From Glandiceps talaboti (lineage: Eukaryota; Hemichordata; Enteropneusta; Spengelidae), in the NCBI RefSeq assembly GCF_964340395.1, contig NC_135564.1:21646942-21710941 (forward strand): a stretch of DNA of 64,000 nt, in the 5' to 3' direction. Shown here piece after piece: positions 32,781 to 46,400 of this stretch (positions are counted from its first letter, which is position 1; every line of letters begins with the position of its first letter). Made by a program: the position numbers and the translations under genes. The notes under the pieces were generated by a model. The model was not told where the DNA came from and did no database searches. It saw only the letters and a program-made list of their open reading frames with translations.

Positions 32781-35700
32781 CAGTTTAAATCTGGTAAAGT
32801 ATTGTTGAACCCAAGTTAAAAACATGATAAAGTCAGCTTGTGCAATTTTCAGAGTTGAACACTTCTAGGAAAGATGAGAAGGATTTCTTGTAGACTTATT
32901 AAAGCAATGTAGAAGTCGGGGGGCAAGGAATTCTGCCTACTTGACAGTAATCACTTAGATGGAGAACCTACAAAGCTGATACAGGTAATAGGTGACTATA
33001 GTCAGAATGCAACCATGCAGAACACTGGAGATGTCTAAAGTTACAAGCCACGGTATTGTCAACATTGTGATCAGTGCATGGACACACAACCTACAATACA
33101 AAACATTTATTTGTATCAAAACATCAAAACACATATTATGTCTCTTTTGTTTTCACTCTCATATATTTCAGCATCAGTATTGTTTCATATATCTTAATCC
33201 TCAAGAATGTTAGAATTTTCAATGTCTACTCTGTTGTCACGATTGATGCAATAATCCATACATGTATAAAGTCCGCAAATTGCCCATTTAAACCAGGACA
33301 GGAAATGTGGCCATCTGTCTGCATATCTTTTATTAAAGGTTATGTTGATAGCAACTTGATCTATTCAGTGTAAAGGAAACGGTTTTTGTGATAGGGCCAA
33401 AAACCGGGGTTTGCGTTTCCAAGTTTGAATATCAACATCATGTTTGGTGGTTCCAGCAACTTCTACCATGTATATGTGTCCATGTGTTTTATGTAGGTTT
33501 GACAATTTGCTGTTACTATGGAGACAACAAAATTGTCACAAATCTTGTACTTCCTCATATCTGTTTAAAACACAAGTAATGAGGATTCCATAGTAAAAGT
33601 AATAGTAACAATGTAGTCATGGCAACGGATATAGTATCAACTTTCAAATTTCACACTTATGTCAAAGGAATGAGTGCACATTTTCTCCATAAATACAGAT
33701 TTTATTTATTTTGTTTTAATTTCATACTTTGTTCATTTTGGGTTCTGACCTGTCTTGAATTCCAAATACTGAAAGTTTTCAACTGTCTATCACTATAGCA
33801 ATATACACATTCAGCACTGGGTCACCATAGCAATATACACATTCAGCACTGGGTCACCATAGCAAATAGAGAGATACAGATATTTGATACACCAACTTAC
33901 TTACCTAGGGTAAAGACAAAAAACCTATGGATTTAGCAAATCAGAAAGAATTAGTGTATCCTGAAACAATCAGAAATACAATCTAATCTATACATTTCAA
34001 AATGATCAATATATTCTAAAATATATTGGAATTTCTAATTCTACACATGATTAGCTACATGTTGGCATTTTCCGACATGTACTGGTTAAATATCGACAGC
34101 TGGGAATGGGAAAAGTGCGATGACCAAGAAAGGTCTTGACTGGATAAGATATTAAAAGTTCCTATTTTGTTATCAACATTGACAAAACATGTACCTGGTA
34201 ACATTCCCTTCAAAAGTAAATAAAATTCAGACTTGATGGAAAATGAATGTGACCACAGACAAGGTTAACATATACAGTAGATTACTTGGTCTACAACAAT
34301 ACACAGTAATTACCAAACAGATGGCAGAGGTCAGATACTCATGTCAAAGGTCATGTAAGGTCACAATATAGCCACAGGCACAGTCAGTATCCAAGGTGAT
34401 GTCACACTGGCTTGCATCTAGGAGAATTTTTTAAGATCGCTACAAGAAAGCTGGGATTGTTCTTTGTTGGGGTTTGTATGTACGGGTGGAGATCTTGACA
34501 GGAAGGTGATGGTTTCATCACAGAGAGACATTAAATATGGTGATAACAAACTTTAAAGTGAAAGTTAGAGAACAGAAATTAAATTTTGACAATGACTTTT
34601 CTTTTTATATTACTTGCTGTTCAACTTATTTTGCTGGCTATGTTAACAACATTATAAAACATATAGTTTAGAGCCAATGATATATATGCCAGGTACCTGA
34701 ATTTTTTAGTCCATAGATTACACACTTGATTATTTGACTTAATGTCTTGGCCAAAGTTTATAGCCCTCACTAATTAGTAATGGATATAATATTTGTCATC
34801 TGGTATATACAAATGTTACATTAATTGGATCAATTCAGTGTCTTGAACTTTTGGGCTGAATTTGTCACATAAACATATCCAACATATAACCAATAGGTTT
34901 AACTATATCTATCTGTTAAAAGGTGACTAAATGTGGTATTTAACATAAAATACTTGCAATGTACATTATAAATGACATTTAGCTGGGATTAAATTGGAAG
35001 AAAAGTGTGAACTTGGAATCAATACTTTTATGGTAAACTATTGGAGAAATGACAATCCAACAGTACAATCTGGTGTGATATTATTTGTGACTTATTTTTG
35101 AAAAGTCTGATTGATTGTATGAGTAGTATTTGATCACTTGGTATCAAGCCATTTTCTAGTAGCTTAAAGTCAAATATAAACTTACGCAAACTTAAAATAT
35201 CGGCAGTAAAGCAGCTTGTACTGTTCTATTAAATGTTGACAAGATGTGAAACAAACACAGGTATATATACAGTAAACATGGTGTGTACTCATTGGCTTTG
35301 AAAAGAAATGGTGTCATGTTACAGAATATCTAAAACGAACTCTGATGTCAAATTTGTCAAAAGTTGTTTTTGTACTGAATTCCTATTGATGTAAAACTTG
35401 AAAGGAATTTATTTATCCTTTATTCATAGTACATGTATTGCAATTCTTTCAGTTTTACAGTCTACCATCTTTATTAGGAAGAGAAAGATCTTTTAAATCT
35501 AAAGATACTCATTTTATGAACTTTTCTTTTTGAGCTTGTGTATTTATATAAAAGTAGTTTATGTGTTAGCCACAATACTCCGTGAATGACCTGTGTCTTA
35601 CAAATACTACCAAATACACTAAGACTACACCCCTTTTTCAATGCAGATGCTAGCTACAACATCTTGTAGTTTACTGAATGACCTGTGTGTGTTACACATA

Positions 35701-36699
35701 GTGTCAAAATACCAACTACCCCAAGGAGAAAGCTATAAGTAGCACAAATTGTAGTAATTATTGTTGTTAGATTACTTAGTATTTACAAAGAGTTTATAAT
35801 CTTTAAGTCTTTTAAACTTCATTTGTAGATGTTGGCAAATACTTTCACCATAATGGGTCATTATTTACAAGGTCGTCAACAGTATTCTCATGGAAACTAA
35901 CTCTTCCTTTCTTTCAGATAGTGTCTATTTGTGTAAAGTACTTTGTGAAAATTGCTCCAAATGGATTCACATGTTTTATTTCACCTTTGATTTGTATACA
36001 GACACTATCCCCTATGGATTCTGTAATGTCAGCCAAGTGACATGCAATATAGTTATGCTACAAAAGTTGCTGACATACCAGAGTAACAAAATCTCTCATT
36101 CTTACTGCATTCTGGCTTCACTTGCTTGGTGCAAATTTCTCATTCAATTCCTTGTCTAAATTGTGTTCAGTTTTGTTTATCAACTTATGTTTGGTCTAAA
36201 TTTATTTTGAAGGATAATTTAGTCGGAAGTCTGACTACAAACAAGTTTTCCTCTCTTTTCCTCTTTTATCCTGAAAATCTAAAAAAGTAATGAAACTAAA
36301 TTTTGTATCTTTCATATTAGTTTTCACAAATAGTTCACAAAATTTTGGTTGATTTTCGCTTTTATTATGAAGAATGTGCTCTGTGAGACAACAATTGGCA
36401 TTTTCACTGAGTGTTGATGTGTTGTAAAAAAAAATGGAGATATGAATATTTGATATGATGCGACTTTTGTATCATTTACTCATTATATATGCACAGGGGA
36501 TAATTCCCTATATGGAATGAGAACTAATATCACACTACCTTTTGAGGATCCCATATTTTAGAATTTGGAATTCCTTATTTGGGAGACATTGGGATAAGTC
36601 CTTATTTGGAGTAAGGCTTTATCACAGTACCATGGAAGGATCCCATGTTTGGAATTTAGAATTCCTTATTTGGGAGTCAAGATGTCATCATGATGATGA
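32781..36699. other. No supported gene; includes likely FBXL7 3' untranslated region
   Basis: AT-rich. A 35-bp duplication (ACCATAGCAATATACACATT then CAGCACTGGGTC) occurs at 33792-33862. A diverged ~110-bp direct repeat with GGAATTCCTTATTTGGGAG lies at 36536-36680, just after the FBXL7 stop. The minus-strand AATAAA nearest below the stop is at about 36359-36364 and is a candidate polyadenylation signal. Confidence 0.45.
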
Positions 36700-37436
36700 T
36701 CAGTAGAATGCTGGGTTTGTGTGTTCTATGATACATCTCTTGCACTGCCGTTTGACGGCTCTATATGCCTCTAATGTCAGATTACAATCTTGAATATTTA
36801 GCTGCTGGAGTTCTGGGCAACACTTCGCCAAAGTCAGAATACCTTTATCAGAGATTCCTGGGCATGATTTTAGGCTAAGTTTGCGCAGACCCATACAGTT
36901 TGCTGCAACCAGAATAAGTCCAGAGTCTGTTATGGCAGTGCATTTACCAATATCAAGTGATCTCAATCGTTGGCAGTTACGAGCAAGGTGCTCCATTGCA
37001 ACATCCGTGACAAACTCGCAACCTCTGAGATTCAAGTACCTTACCTTGTAGCAATACTTAGCAATGTACTTAATTCCAACATCGGTTATCATATCACATT
37101 TTGCAATGCTCAAATACCGAAGCCTTGCATTCAACCTTGCAACTTCTCGTAGCGCATGATCAGTAATCCTGTGGCAGTCGCTGACCGAAAGTTCTCGCAA
37201 CACTGTACAATAATTTGCAACATACTGTACTCCAAGATCGCTTACACGGGAACAGCGTCGTAAATATAAATTGACTAACTCAATGCAGTTTGATGCAATA
37301 ATCTTAAGTCCTGCATCTTCGAGAGCATAGCAGTCTGTCATATCCAAGTGGCGTATCCTGATCCGTTTCCCGTGGAGTGGACACACCTTAAGGCTTGCCT
37401 CTAGTGATAAATCTATACATGTGATCTGTGGACAGC
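36700..37436 (-). CDS. FBXL7: FBXL7 last coding exon
   Basis: The acceptor ttctccacag precedes GC, completing the glycine codon split at the end of the previous exon (DIT-G-CPQIT). It encodes 244 full residues of leucine-rich repeats and the C-terminus CIIEHTNPAFY, then TGA at 36702-36700. The frame is uninterrupted and every repeat keeps its Cys and Leu positions, so the exon is under constraint. Confidence 0.95.
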
Positions 37437-40400
37437 CTGTGGAGAAATATAACAAAATATCACAGAGTAAGAAATTTGGCTGTTATCACTCTAAGAACAT
37501 GACAAATATCCACATATAAAATAACCTTTCAAAATTATGAGAGACTTGAGTCTTTCAGTTAGAAATTCTTTTACTAACAGTTTTGTTAGCATTTACCTTT
37601 ACATACACACACACACACATATATATATATACTGACATATCTTACTTTTACGATAGTCAGCGTCATAATAAACATTTTTTTCACTTTCACCAAATCTCGT
37701 CAGTCTTTGTATGCAATATGCTAGTGTCAAATAACATAAAGTAATCAGGTATTAATCTAAAGTAATCTCATGTAATCTCAAGTGATCTCATGTAATCAAA
37801 CTATTGACGGTGTTTATTTCTATAGATGAGGAAATGACAGATGCATACATACAAAACTGACCAAAACATAGTGATTACTTGACAGATGCATACATACAAA
37901 ACTGACCAAAACATAGTGATTACTTGACAGATGCATACATACAAAACTGACCAAAACATAGTGATTACTTGACAGATGCATACATACAAAACTGACCAAA
38001 ACATAGTGATTACTTGACAGATGTATACATACAAAACTGACCAAAACATAGTGATTACTTGACAGATGTATACATACAAAACTGACCAAAACATAGTGAT
38101 TACTTGACAGATGTATACATACAAAACTGACCAAAACATAGTGATTACTTGACAGATGTATACATACAAAACTGACCAAAACATAGTGATTACTTGACAG
38201 ATGTATACATACAAAACTGACCAAAACATAGTGATTACTTGACAGATGCATACATACAAAACTGACCAAAACATAGTGATTACTTGACAGATGCATACAT
38301 ACAAATATTGTATGTATATTGTAAATTTCCCTTACTCGACATTGTGTTAGAAGAGCCTTTGGCTCAACAATTTATTGAGTTTAAATAAAGTCAAACAAAC
38401 AAACAAACAAACTGACCATAACATAGTGATTACTTGTATTTATCAAGTCTATTTACAAATCACTTCCTGTATGTACAAACTTTTTACACATTTTTTTTTT
38501 CGTTTTGTGAACTTAATTACAACCACGTGCCATGTCGCTTCACATTGTTTTTTGAAGTAGAATAACATAATATACTTTAGTCAAAATTGTTTTACTAAAT
38601 AAAAATCAAATTAAATTAACCAACTTTAACTAATTAAGATCTATATTGTATGTAAACAGTGTACTTTGACTTGAGGGTCAGTGTCCTAACAGACTATTAA
38701 AGTATATATATATATATATTGACAATGGAGTGATTGTGAAATCTTTCTAATCATTGCTATAGGATTGCTATGAATCATTTCCTTTTCTACCAGATGTTTC
38801 TTGTTGTCTTTCTAGTCTACTATAATTGTAGTATACGTCAAATCAAATGACAATTGCCTATTCAATGCCAATGAAAGATGACACTTTTTTTATGTTGAGT
38901 GTTAATTGATACTGACTAATGATATATGTTATCTGGGAGTTAAACACAGCCATACCATTTATGGTCATTCAATGTTTATGAAAGCTAAAATAGAGGAATT
39001 ATAAAACTTCTGGGACAATACAGTTGGTAAATATTATCCCCGATTTCAGTAATATATTTATTTGTCAAAAGTGGCTGTTAAGGCCTAACAAAAAATTGTG
39101 TGGTTCTGATTACGCTCAATTTTAGAATAGGTGAGGTAGGTAGATTTTTTATTTCATTTGATTATATATATTTTTTCTGTGTGAGTGTCTAGTTCAGGTT
39201 TTCCATTTCCAAATGGTCTAATGTGTTGTTTATTTCATCCTATCATATGTACAGCCATTACAGATTGGAAGAACAGTTTTTGAGTATCTTTTTAATTTGA
39301 TGGCAGTTTCCGCATCCACTATTTCTTGTGAGACTTTACAATTTTTGCGATTTTATTATTTTTTTCTCAAATACATAAAAAAAAGTTTAGGGTCGCAGTA
39401 AAAGGCTAGGTAGGGTCAGGTAACCGGAACCAAACAATTATTTGTTTAAGCCTAAGCGGGAAACATCCCGTTTGTGAAATCAGCACATCAACATACTTGT
39501 ACAGAGACCATGTCTTCTATTCAATATAAATCTATGCACTTTGAGATTTCAACTATTAACTTCACATTATCTCAATGATTACAGTGGTTCAAATTGAAAT
39601 AGAAACAAAGTACAGCAACATATTGTTACATTATTGAATTTGTCCCCATATACATGGCTGTAGATTTAATCCTAATAGTCACAACATTGCCAACAAAATG
39701 GCAAAGTTGACTAATAGTTTACTTTGATACAGGTCTGTAATATTGTGAAAATAGCAAATAAACCCATTCTACTGGATGATATTACCATGAGTAGACATAC
39801 ACAGTGATGTACAACACAACAAACCTCAGTAACTTTTCAAGATGCCAAAATGCCAAATTTGAAATATGGTATGATTGAAGTTATCAGTTAGTGCACACAA
39901 TATAGCCACACTGCTTTGATATAATCCTTCTAAATTAAAATCTACTTTGGTAATGTATCAATATGTTGTGTACTAGTTCATCATTTACACTTAGATTGGA
40001 AGTACTGTAAATACAAAGATTTTCCTTTTAATGTTTGTGTCAGAATCAAAAATATCATTGCCCAAACTACAGTTGGAAATAAAAACTAACCAGAAACTAA
40101 AATTGTACCTCATTTTTGACATTTGTAGGATTTTGTACATCTCATGAAACATACATTTCACGGTGTACAACATGGTTACCATGGTAACATATGATAGTTA
40201 AGAATAATGCAATAAAATTCTTAAATCCAGGAAGTAACATTGCCATGACAATAGTTGGTAAACAGTTAAATATGTTGTGCACCTTTATGACACAACCCTC
40301 TCTTCAATGTCCAACATATGTGTATTTATTTCTACTATGTTGATAACAGTATATGTCATGATGACCAGTGTTGACATATTATGTTGTAAAATATCAGCAA

Positions 40401-43400
40401 AAGATAATTATCAGCAAAATGACAGATCTTCTCATTAAATATAGAATTTTTAGTTCTCTTTTATTTGAAATCAGGAGAATAAATTAAGATAAAATTGATT
40501 TTAATATTTGTGTGAAAAAGTGAATAATTTTTTATTTGGATAATTTGTGCTCACAGGTAAACTTTTTAGGAGATGAAATCCACTAAATAAATTATGTATA
40601 TTCTTTATATGCTTTCATTAATTGCTACTTATAACTTTGTCATAAACCCCCCCCCCAAAAAAAAAATACTTTACTTCTATGTGACTGAATGGAGACATGA
40701 TTTACAACAAATAAAAAAGTCTGTGATATGCAAGAAATGGCTGGATTTTGATAATTGACCTTGAAGGTCAAGATCAAAGGTCAAGGTCTCATTGAGTCTC
40801 CATGTATTAAAGTTATTGAGTTATGCAGTTAAACTCTTGATTGTTCAGTTACAAATATGTCCACCATTCAGTTATGTGACCACCAAAAGTACCTAAAGTA
40901 ATGCATGTATCATATATTTTACTTCTCATTTTCTGCTTATTTTTAAATATGATTTGAAAAGAAATTGGCCTTACATAAATGTTACAGACTGTCACCAATA
41001 TCTGTATGTGATAATATCTGTATGTGGTAATATCTGTATGTGGTAATATCTGTATGTGGTAATATCTGTATGTGGTAATATCTGTATGTGGTAATATCTG
41101 TATGTGATAATATCTGTATGTGGTAATATCTGTATGTGATAATATCTGTATGTGGTAATATCTGTATGTGGTAATATCTGTATGTGATAATATCTGTATG
41201 TGGTAATATCTGTATGTGATAATATCTGTATGTGGTAATATCTGTATGTGATAATATCTGTATGTGATAATATCTGTATGTGATAATATCTGTATGTGGT
41301 AATATCTGTATGTGGTAATATCTGTATGTGGTAATATCTGTATGTGGTAATATCTGTATGTGGTAATATCTGTATGTGGTAATATCTGTATGTGGTAATA
41401 TCTGTATGTGGTAATATCTGTATGTGATAATATCTGTATGTGATAATATCTGTATGTGATAATATCTGTATGTGGTAATATCTGTATGTGATAATATCTG
41501 TATGTGATAATATCTGTATGTGGTAATATCTGTATGTGGTAATATCTGTATGTGGTAATATCTGTATGTGGTAATATCTGTATGTGGTAATATCTGTATG
41601 TGATATTATCTGTATGTGGTAATATCTCTATGTGGTAATATCTGTATGTGATAATATCTGTATGTGATAATATCTGTATGTGATAATATCTGTATGTGGT
41701 AATATCTGTATGTGATAATATCTGTATGTGGTAATATCTGTATGTGGTAATATCTGTATGTGATAATATCTGTATGTGATAATATCTGTATGTGGTAATA
41801 TCTGTATGTGATAATATCTGTATGTGATAATATCTGTATGTGATAATATCTGTATGTGATAATATCTGTATGTGGTAATATCTGTATGTGGTAATATCTG
41901 TATGTGGTAATATCTGTATGTGATAATATCTGTATGTGATAATATCTGTATGTGGTAATATCTGTATGTGATAATATCTGTATGTGGTAATATCTGTATG
42001 TGGTAATATCTGTATGTGGTATTACATTTGGCATGTAACAGTAACAAAATGCATCAATTTAATTTTATTTTGCACCAAGAAAGGCAAAATTGTTGATTTA
42101 TTCACCATTGACATGAAAATATTCAACACTTACATGTATTTACCATTGGTCAACAATTTCTTTGACTCTGTACATTGCAGTTTTACATAAAAATAAATAT
42201 GACTGGTGTACATCCTGAGACTGCCATAACAGGGTGTGTCTGTTGACAGTGAGTGTAAACAAATTGTACATCTACATTCAAACTGTGATCTGGGTGATAT
42301 ACATAGCTAGAAGGTACAGCAGTCTCCCCAATTGTACAAGACTGAGACTAGCCATACATCAATAGATAGTGTACAACCAATCAATCATTGTATGGACAAT
42401 GCCCATAGCCAAAACTGACTGACAATACCTTTCACACCTTTATAGGTAATTTATGTACACACTAGGTGAGAAATTCCTGACATTTAATGACCCATCACAA
42501 TGTCTCACAATTTACAATCACATTTTTCTCTCACTCTCTCACTTATATCATAAAATGTTATTATTTATTATTGTGATTTTAACAACTTTAGTTGATGGTA
42601 ATTAATCTAATAAACTTAGAAAAAACTAATATTTTGACATGAATTATTATGTAATAATAAAAATGAACAATTATTTTGAATATGATTAACCATATATTTT
42701 ATTAACTTATAAATTATTATATTAATTATTCTTATACAATTTACAGAAATATTGATTTATTAGGTTCAAATTCCACATGTAAAAATACATTTTTATTTGT
42801 TGTATCACAATGTAATATTTTTTTTCACCTTTGATATTCCAATAATTTACTTGTCTGATTATATATTCATAACAGCTGGTCATCAAACTCCATGACAAAT
42901 TAGGTCAGTATTTACCAATACTGAATTATATTTTGAATAAAATGTAATGCAATTGATAATATCACCAATGAAAGAATAAAATATAACTTTTTATATAATA
43001 TTTAAGACAAAACAGAAAAAACCCAATGAAAGTGCTGCACCTGTACAATTCAGTTGAGTTTAAGGTAGTGATGAAAAACTTGGCTTTAAGCCAACTCTAC
43101 TCTGTTGACATAAACATAACTACAGCCATTATACCAGTTATTTGAACAAAAAACAGAGTTGACCTGGTTCTGAATAAACACTACTGATATATAGTCACTT
43201 GTAATTGTTAACATATTTGTATTAAATTGTAATTTTCATTTTAAAATTAATTCTTAATATTACTTTTAAATCATAAATCATAATTCAAGTGACATTAAAT
43301 CTCAAATATTAAATATTCCCCATTTTGGCAGAAATACAGCATTTTATTGTATATCATATACTATTTATATCAGTGAAGCCATAACATATATAGTGTAATG

Positions 43401-46400
43401 CTATTGGTGAAGCCATAACATATATAGTGTTATGGTATTAGTGAAGCTATAACATATATAGTGTAATGGTATTAGTGAAGCCATAACATATATAGTGTAA
43501 TGGTATCAGTGAAGCCATAACATATATAGTGTAATGGTATCAGTGAAGCCATAACATATATAGTGTATTGGTATTACTATTAGTGAAGCCATAACATATA
43601 TAGTGTAATGGTATCAGTGAAGCCATAACATATATAGTGAAATGGTATTAGTGAAGCCATAACATATATAGTGTTATAATATACCTAGTGATAATGCTGT
43701 GCCATGATTCGCTAGAATCAGGAAAATAGAATGACTACTTCCCTTGGGGAATAGACCCATCAATTTTTACATAGTCACGTGACCACCGCGCGTTCACAGC
43801 AGGTCAAAATGGCAGCTTCTGACGATGTCGTCTGCCACCGCGAGTTCACAGCATGAGGTATATTATAAAACACATATTGCCTGGCCTATATTCGGGCTAT
43901 AGCACCCGTTCATTACCCCCTCGTGACTGTGAGTTACCAGAATCACATGCTATTTCCCTCGGCCGTTGGCCTCGGGAAATAGCATGTGATTCTGGTAACT
44001 CACAGTCCCTCGGGTGTAATAAACGGGTGCTATAGCCCTCATGGCCAGGCAATATGTGTTCATTATGGTATTAGTGAAGCCATAACATATATAGTGTAAT
44101 GGTATTACTATTAGTGAAGCCATAACATATATAGTGTAATGGTATTAGTGAAGCTATAACATATATAGTGTAATGGTATTAGTGAAGCCATATAGATTAC
44201 AAAGGACCGTTCTTTTATTAAAGACTTTAATAATACTTTTTCTATAACTCTACCTGACAACTGTCTTTCATAGATCTTTTGGTCTGAGTTGCAGCTAGTG
44301 CAGGTTTAAACCCCAAAGTTTAAACCCCAAAGTCTTGGATTACAACTTAACATACAGTAATATCATTCTTCTAACCAATTTCCTTTAGCTCTGTCAGAGT
44401 TTAGTTTTTTTTTTCACATGGGCCTTTAAAGTACCCATATGGATTAATAAGTATTTCTTTGGAAATTTGAAGACAACTCTACTATGTTTTGAAGAGAATC
44501 AACTATGTCCGTGTTTGTAATTTAATAAATAACAAAAAAATTAAAAAGTTTGTAAGAAGTTTGTCAATGTACATACAACAAACATTTTACACATTTTAAT
44601 GTTTTGTAAATTATTGAGTGACAAACAAGGATTTACTATATGTTGTATCACATTATTTTTGTCAAGTATAAAAACATAGTACAGTTTTATAAAAACATAG
44701 TACAGTTTTATAAAAACATAGTAAAGTTTTATAAATTCAAAATTCAAAATAAAGACCTATTTGTCATCCATATGGCCACTATAATGTATAATGTATACCA
44801 CGAATGATGCAATACAATGTGTTTTTTAGCCGTCAAAAATCCTTTAATACCAGGGGTCATAGAGCTGGGTCAGGTTTGTGCATCCACCCATGTCTCTGTA
44901 CACACATCAACTCCTTATATAAGAGTTGACTTTGACCTGGGTCAAAGGTGACATTCCATAAGGGCACATTAAAATATCACTTTAGTTTGTAACCTCATTA
45001 AACTTAAAAATGACCAATTGTATCTATAGTAAAATTTGACACTTTATTTGGTCAATGTTCTATTTTAAAAAGCTGGTAAGTATATACCTCATTAAGAACA
45101 AAATATGACAAAACAAAAGAAACATTCTTGTATGTTTATCAAACTCATTATAAAAATTGAGGAAAATATGTAAAATTGAATTATTTTTCTGTAGTTCACC
45201 AATATTTCACAAACTTTCTAAAAGTAATTCTAAAATTACAAATTTCAATGTTGACTAGTTGCCAAATTAACTTCATTGCAATTATACTTGAGTCTTATAA
45301 TATACTTCTTTTTATAAATAGTCGCTACCTATTTAAGTAGTGAATTTCTCTCCCAGATATCAATCTGTGTAATGATTGGCTACTCAATAACTTTCTATAA
45401 TCATTTCCTATTGGCCAGTTATAGCTATGAACATTTCCTATTGGCCAGTTATAGCTATGAACATTTTCCATTGGCCAGTTATAGCTATGAACATTTCCTA
45501 TTGGCCAGTTATAGCTATGAACATTTTCTATTGGCCAGTTATAGCTATGAACATTTTCTATTGGCCAGTTATAGCTATGAACATTTTCTATTGGCCAGTT
45601 ATAGCTATGAACATTTTCTATTGGCCAGTTATAGCTATGAACATTTTCTATTGGCCAGTTATAGCTATGAACATTTCCCATTGGCCAGTTATAGCTATGA
45701 ACATTTTCTATTGGCCAGTTATAGCTATGAACATTTTCTATTGGCCAGTTATAGCTATGAACATTTACTATTGGCCAGTTATAGCTATGAACATTTTCTA
45801 TTGGCCAGTTATAGCTATGAACATTTTCCATTGGCCAGTTATAGCTATGAACATTTTCCATTGGCCAGTTATAGCTATGAACATTTTCTATTGGCCAGTT
45901 ATAGCTATGAACATTTTCTATTGGCCAGTTATAGCTATGAACATTTTCTATTGGCCAGTTATAGCTATGAACATTTTCTATTGGCCAGTTATAGCTATGA
46001 ACATTTTCTATTGGCCAGTTATAGCTATGAACATTTCCCATTGGCCAGTTATAGCTATGAACATTTTCCATTGGCCAGTTATAGCTATGAACATTTTCTA
46101 TTGGCCAGTTATAGCTATGAACATTTTCTATTGGCCAGTTATAGCTATGAACATTTTCCATTGGCCAGTTATAGCTATGAACATTTTCCATTGGCCAGTT
46201 ATAGCTATGAACATTTTCTATTGGCCAGTTATAGCAATGAACATTTTCTATTGGCCAGTTATAGCTATGAACATTTTCTATTGGCCAGTTATAGCTATGA
46301 ACATTTTCTATTGGCCAGTTATAGCTATGAACATTGGCCATTAATTTTATCAGTAATCCTATGAAACTATAATTACAACCAATGTCAGAATTTAGATCTG

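Noticed and set aside
37801-38304. Repeated VSFVCMHLSSNHY / YVCICQVITMFW frames
   Set aside because: 45-bp minisatellite in FBXL7 intron 2.
41606-42047. Repeated ITTYRYYHIQIL frames
   Set aside because: 16-bp minisatellite read through 48-base cycles.
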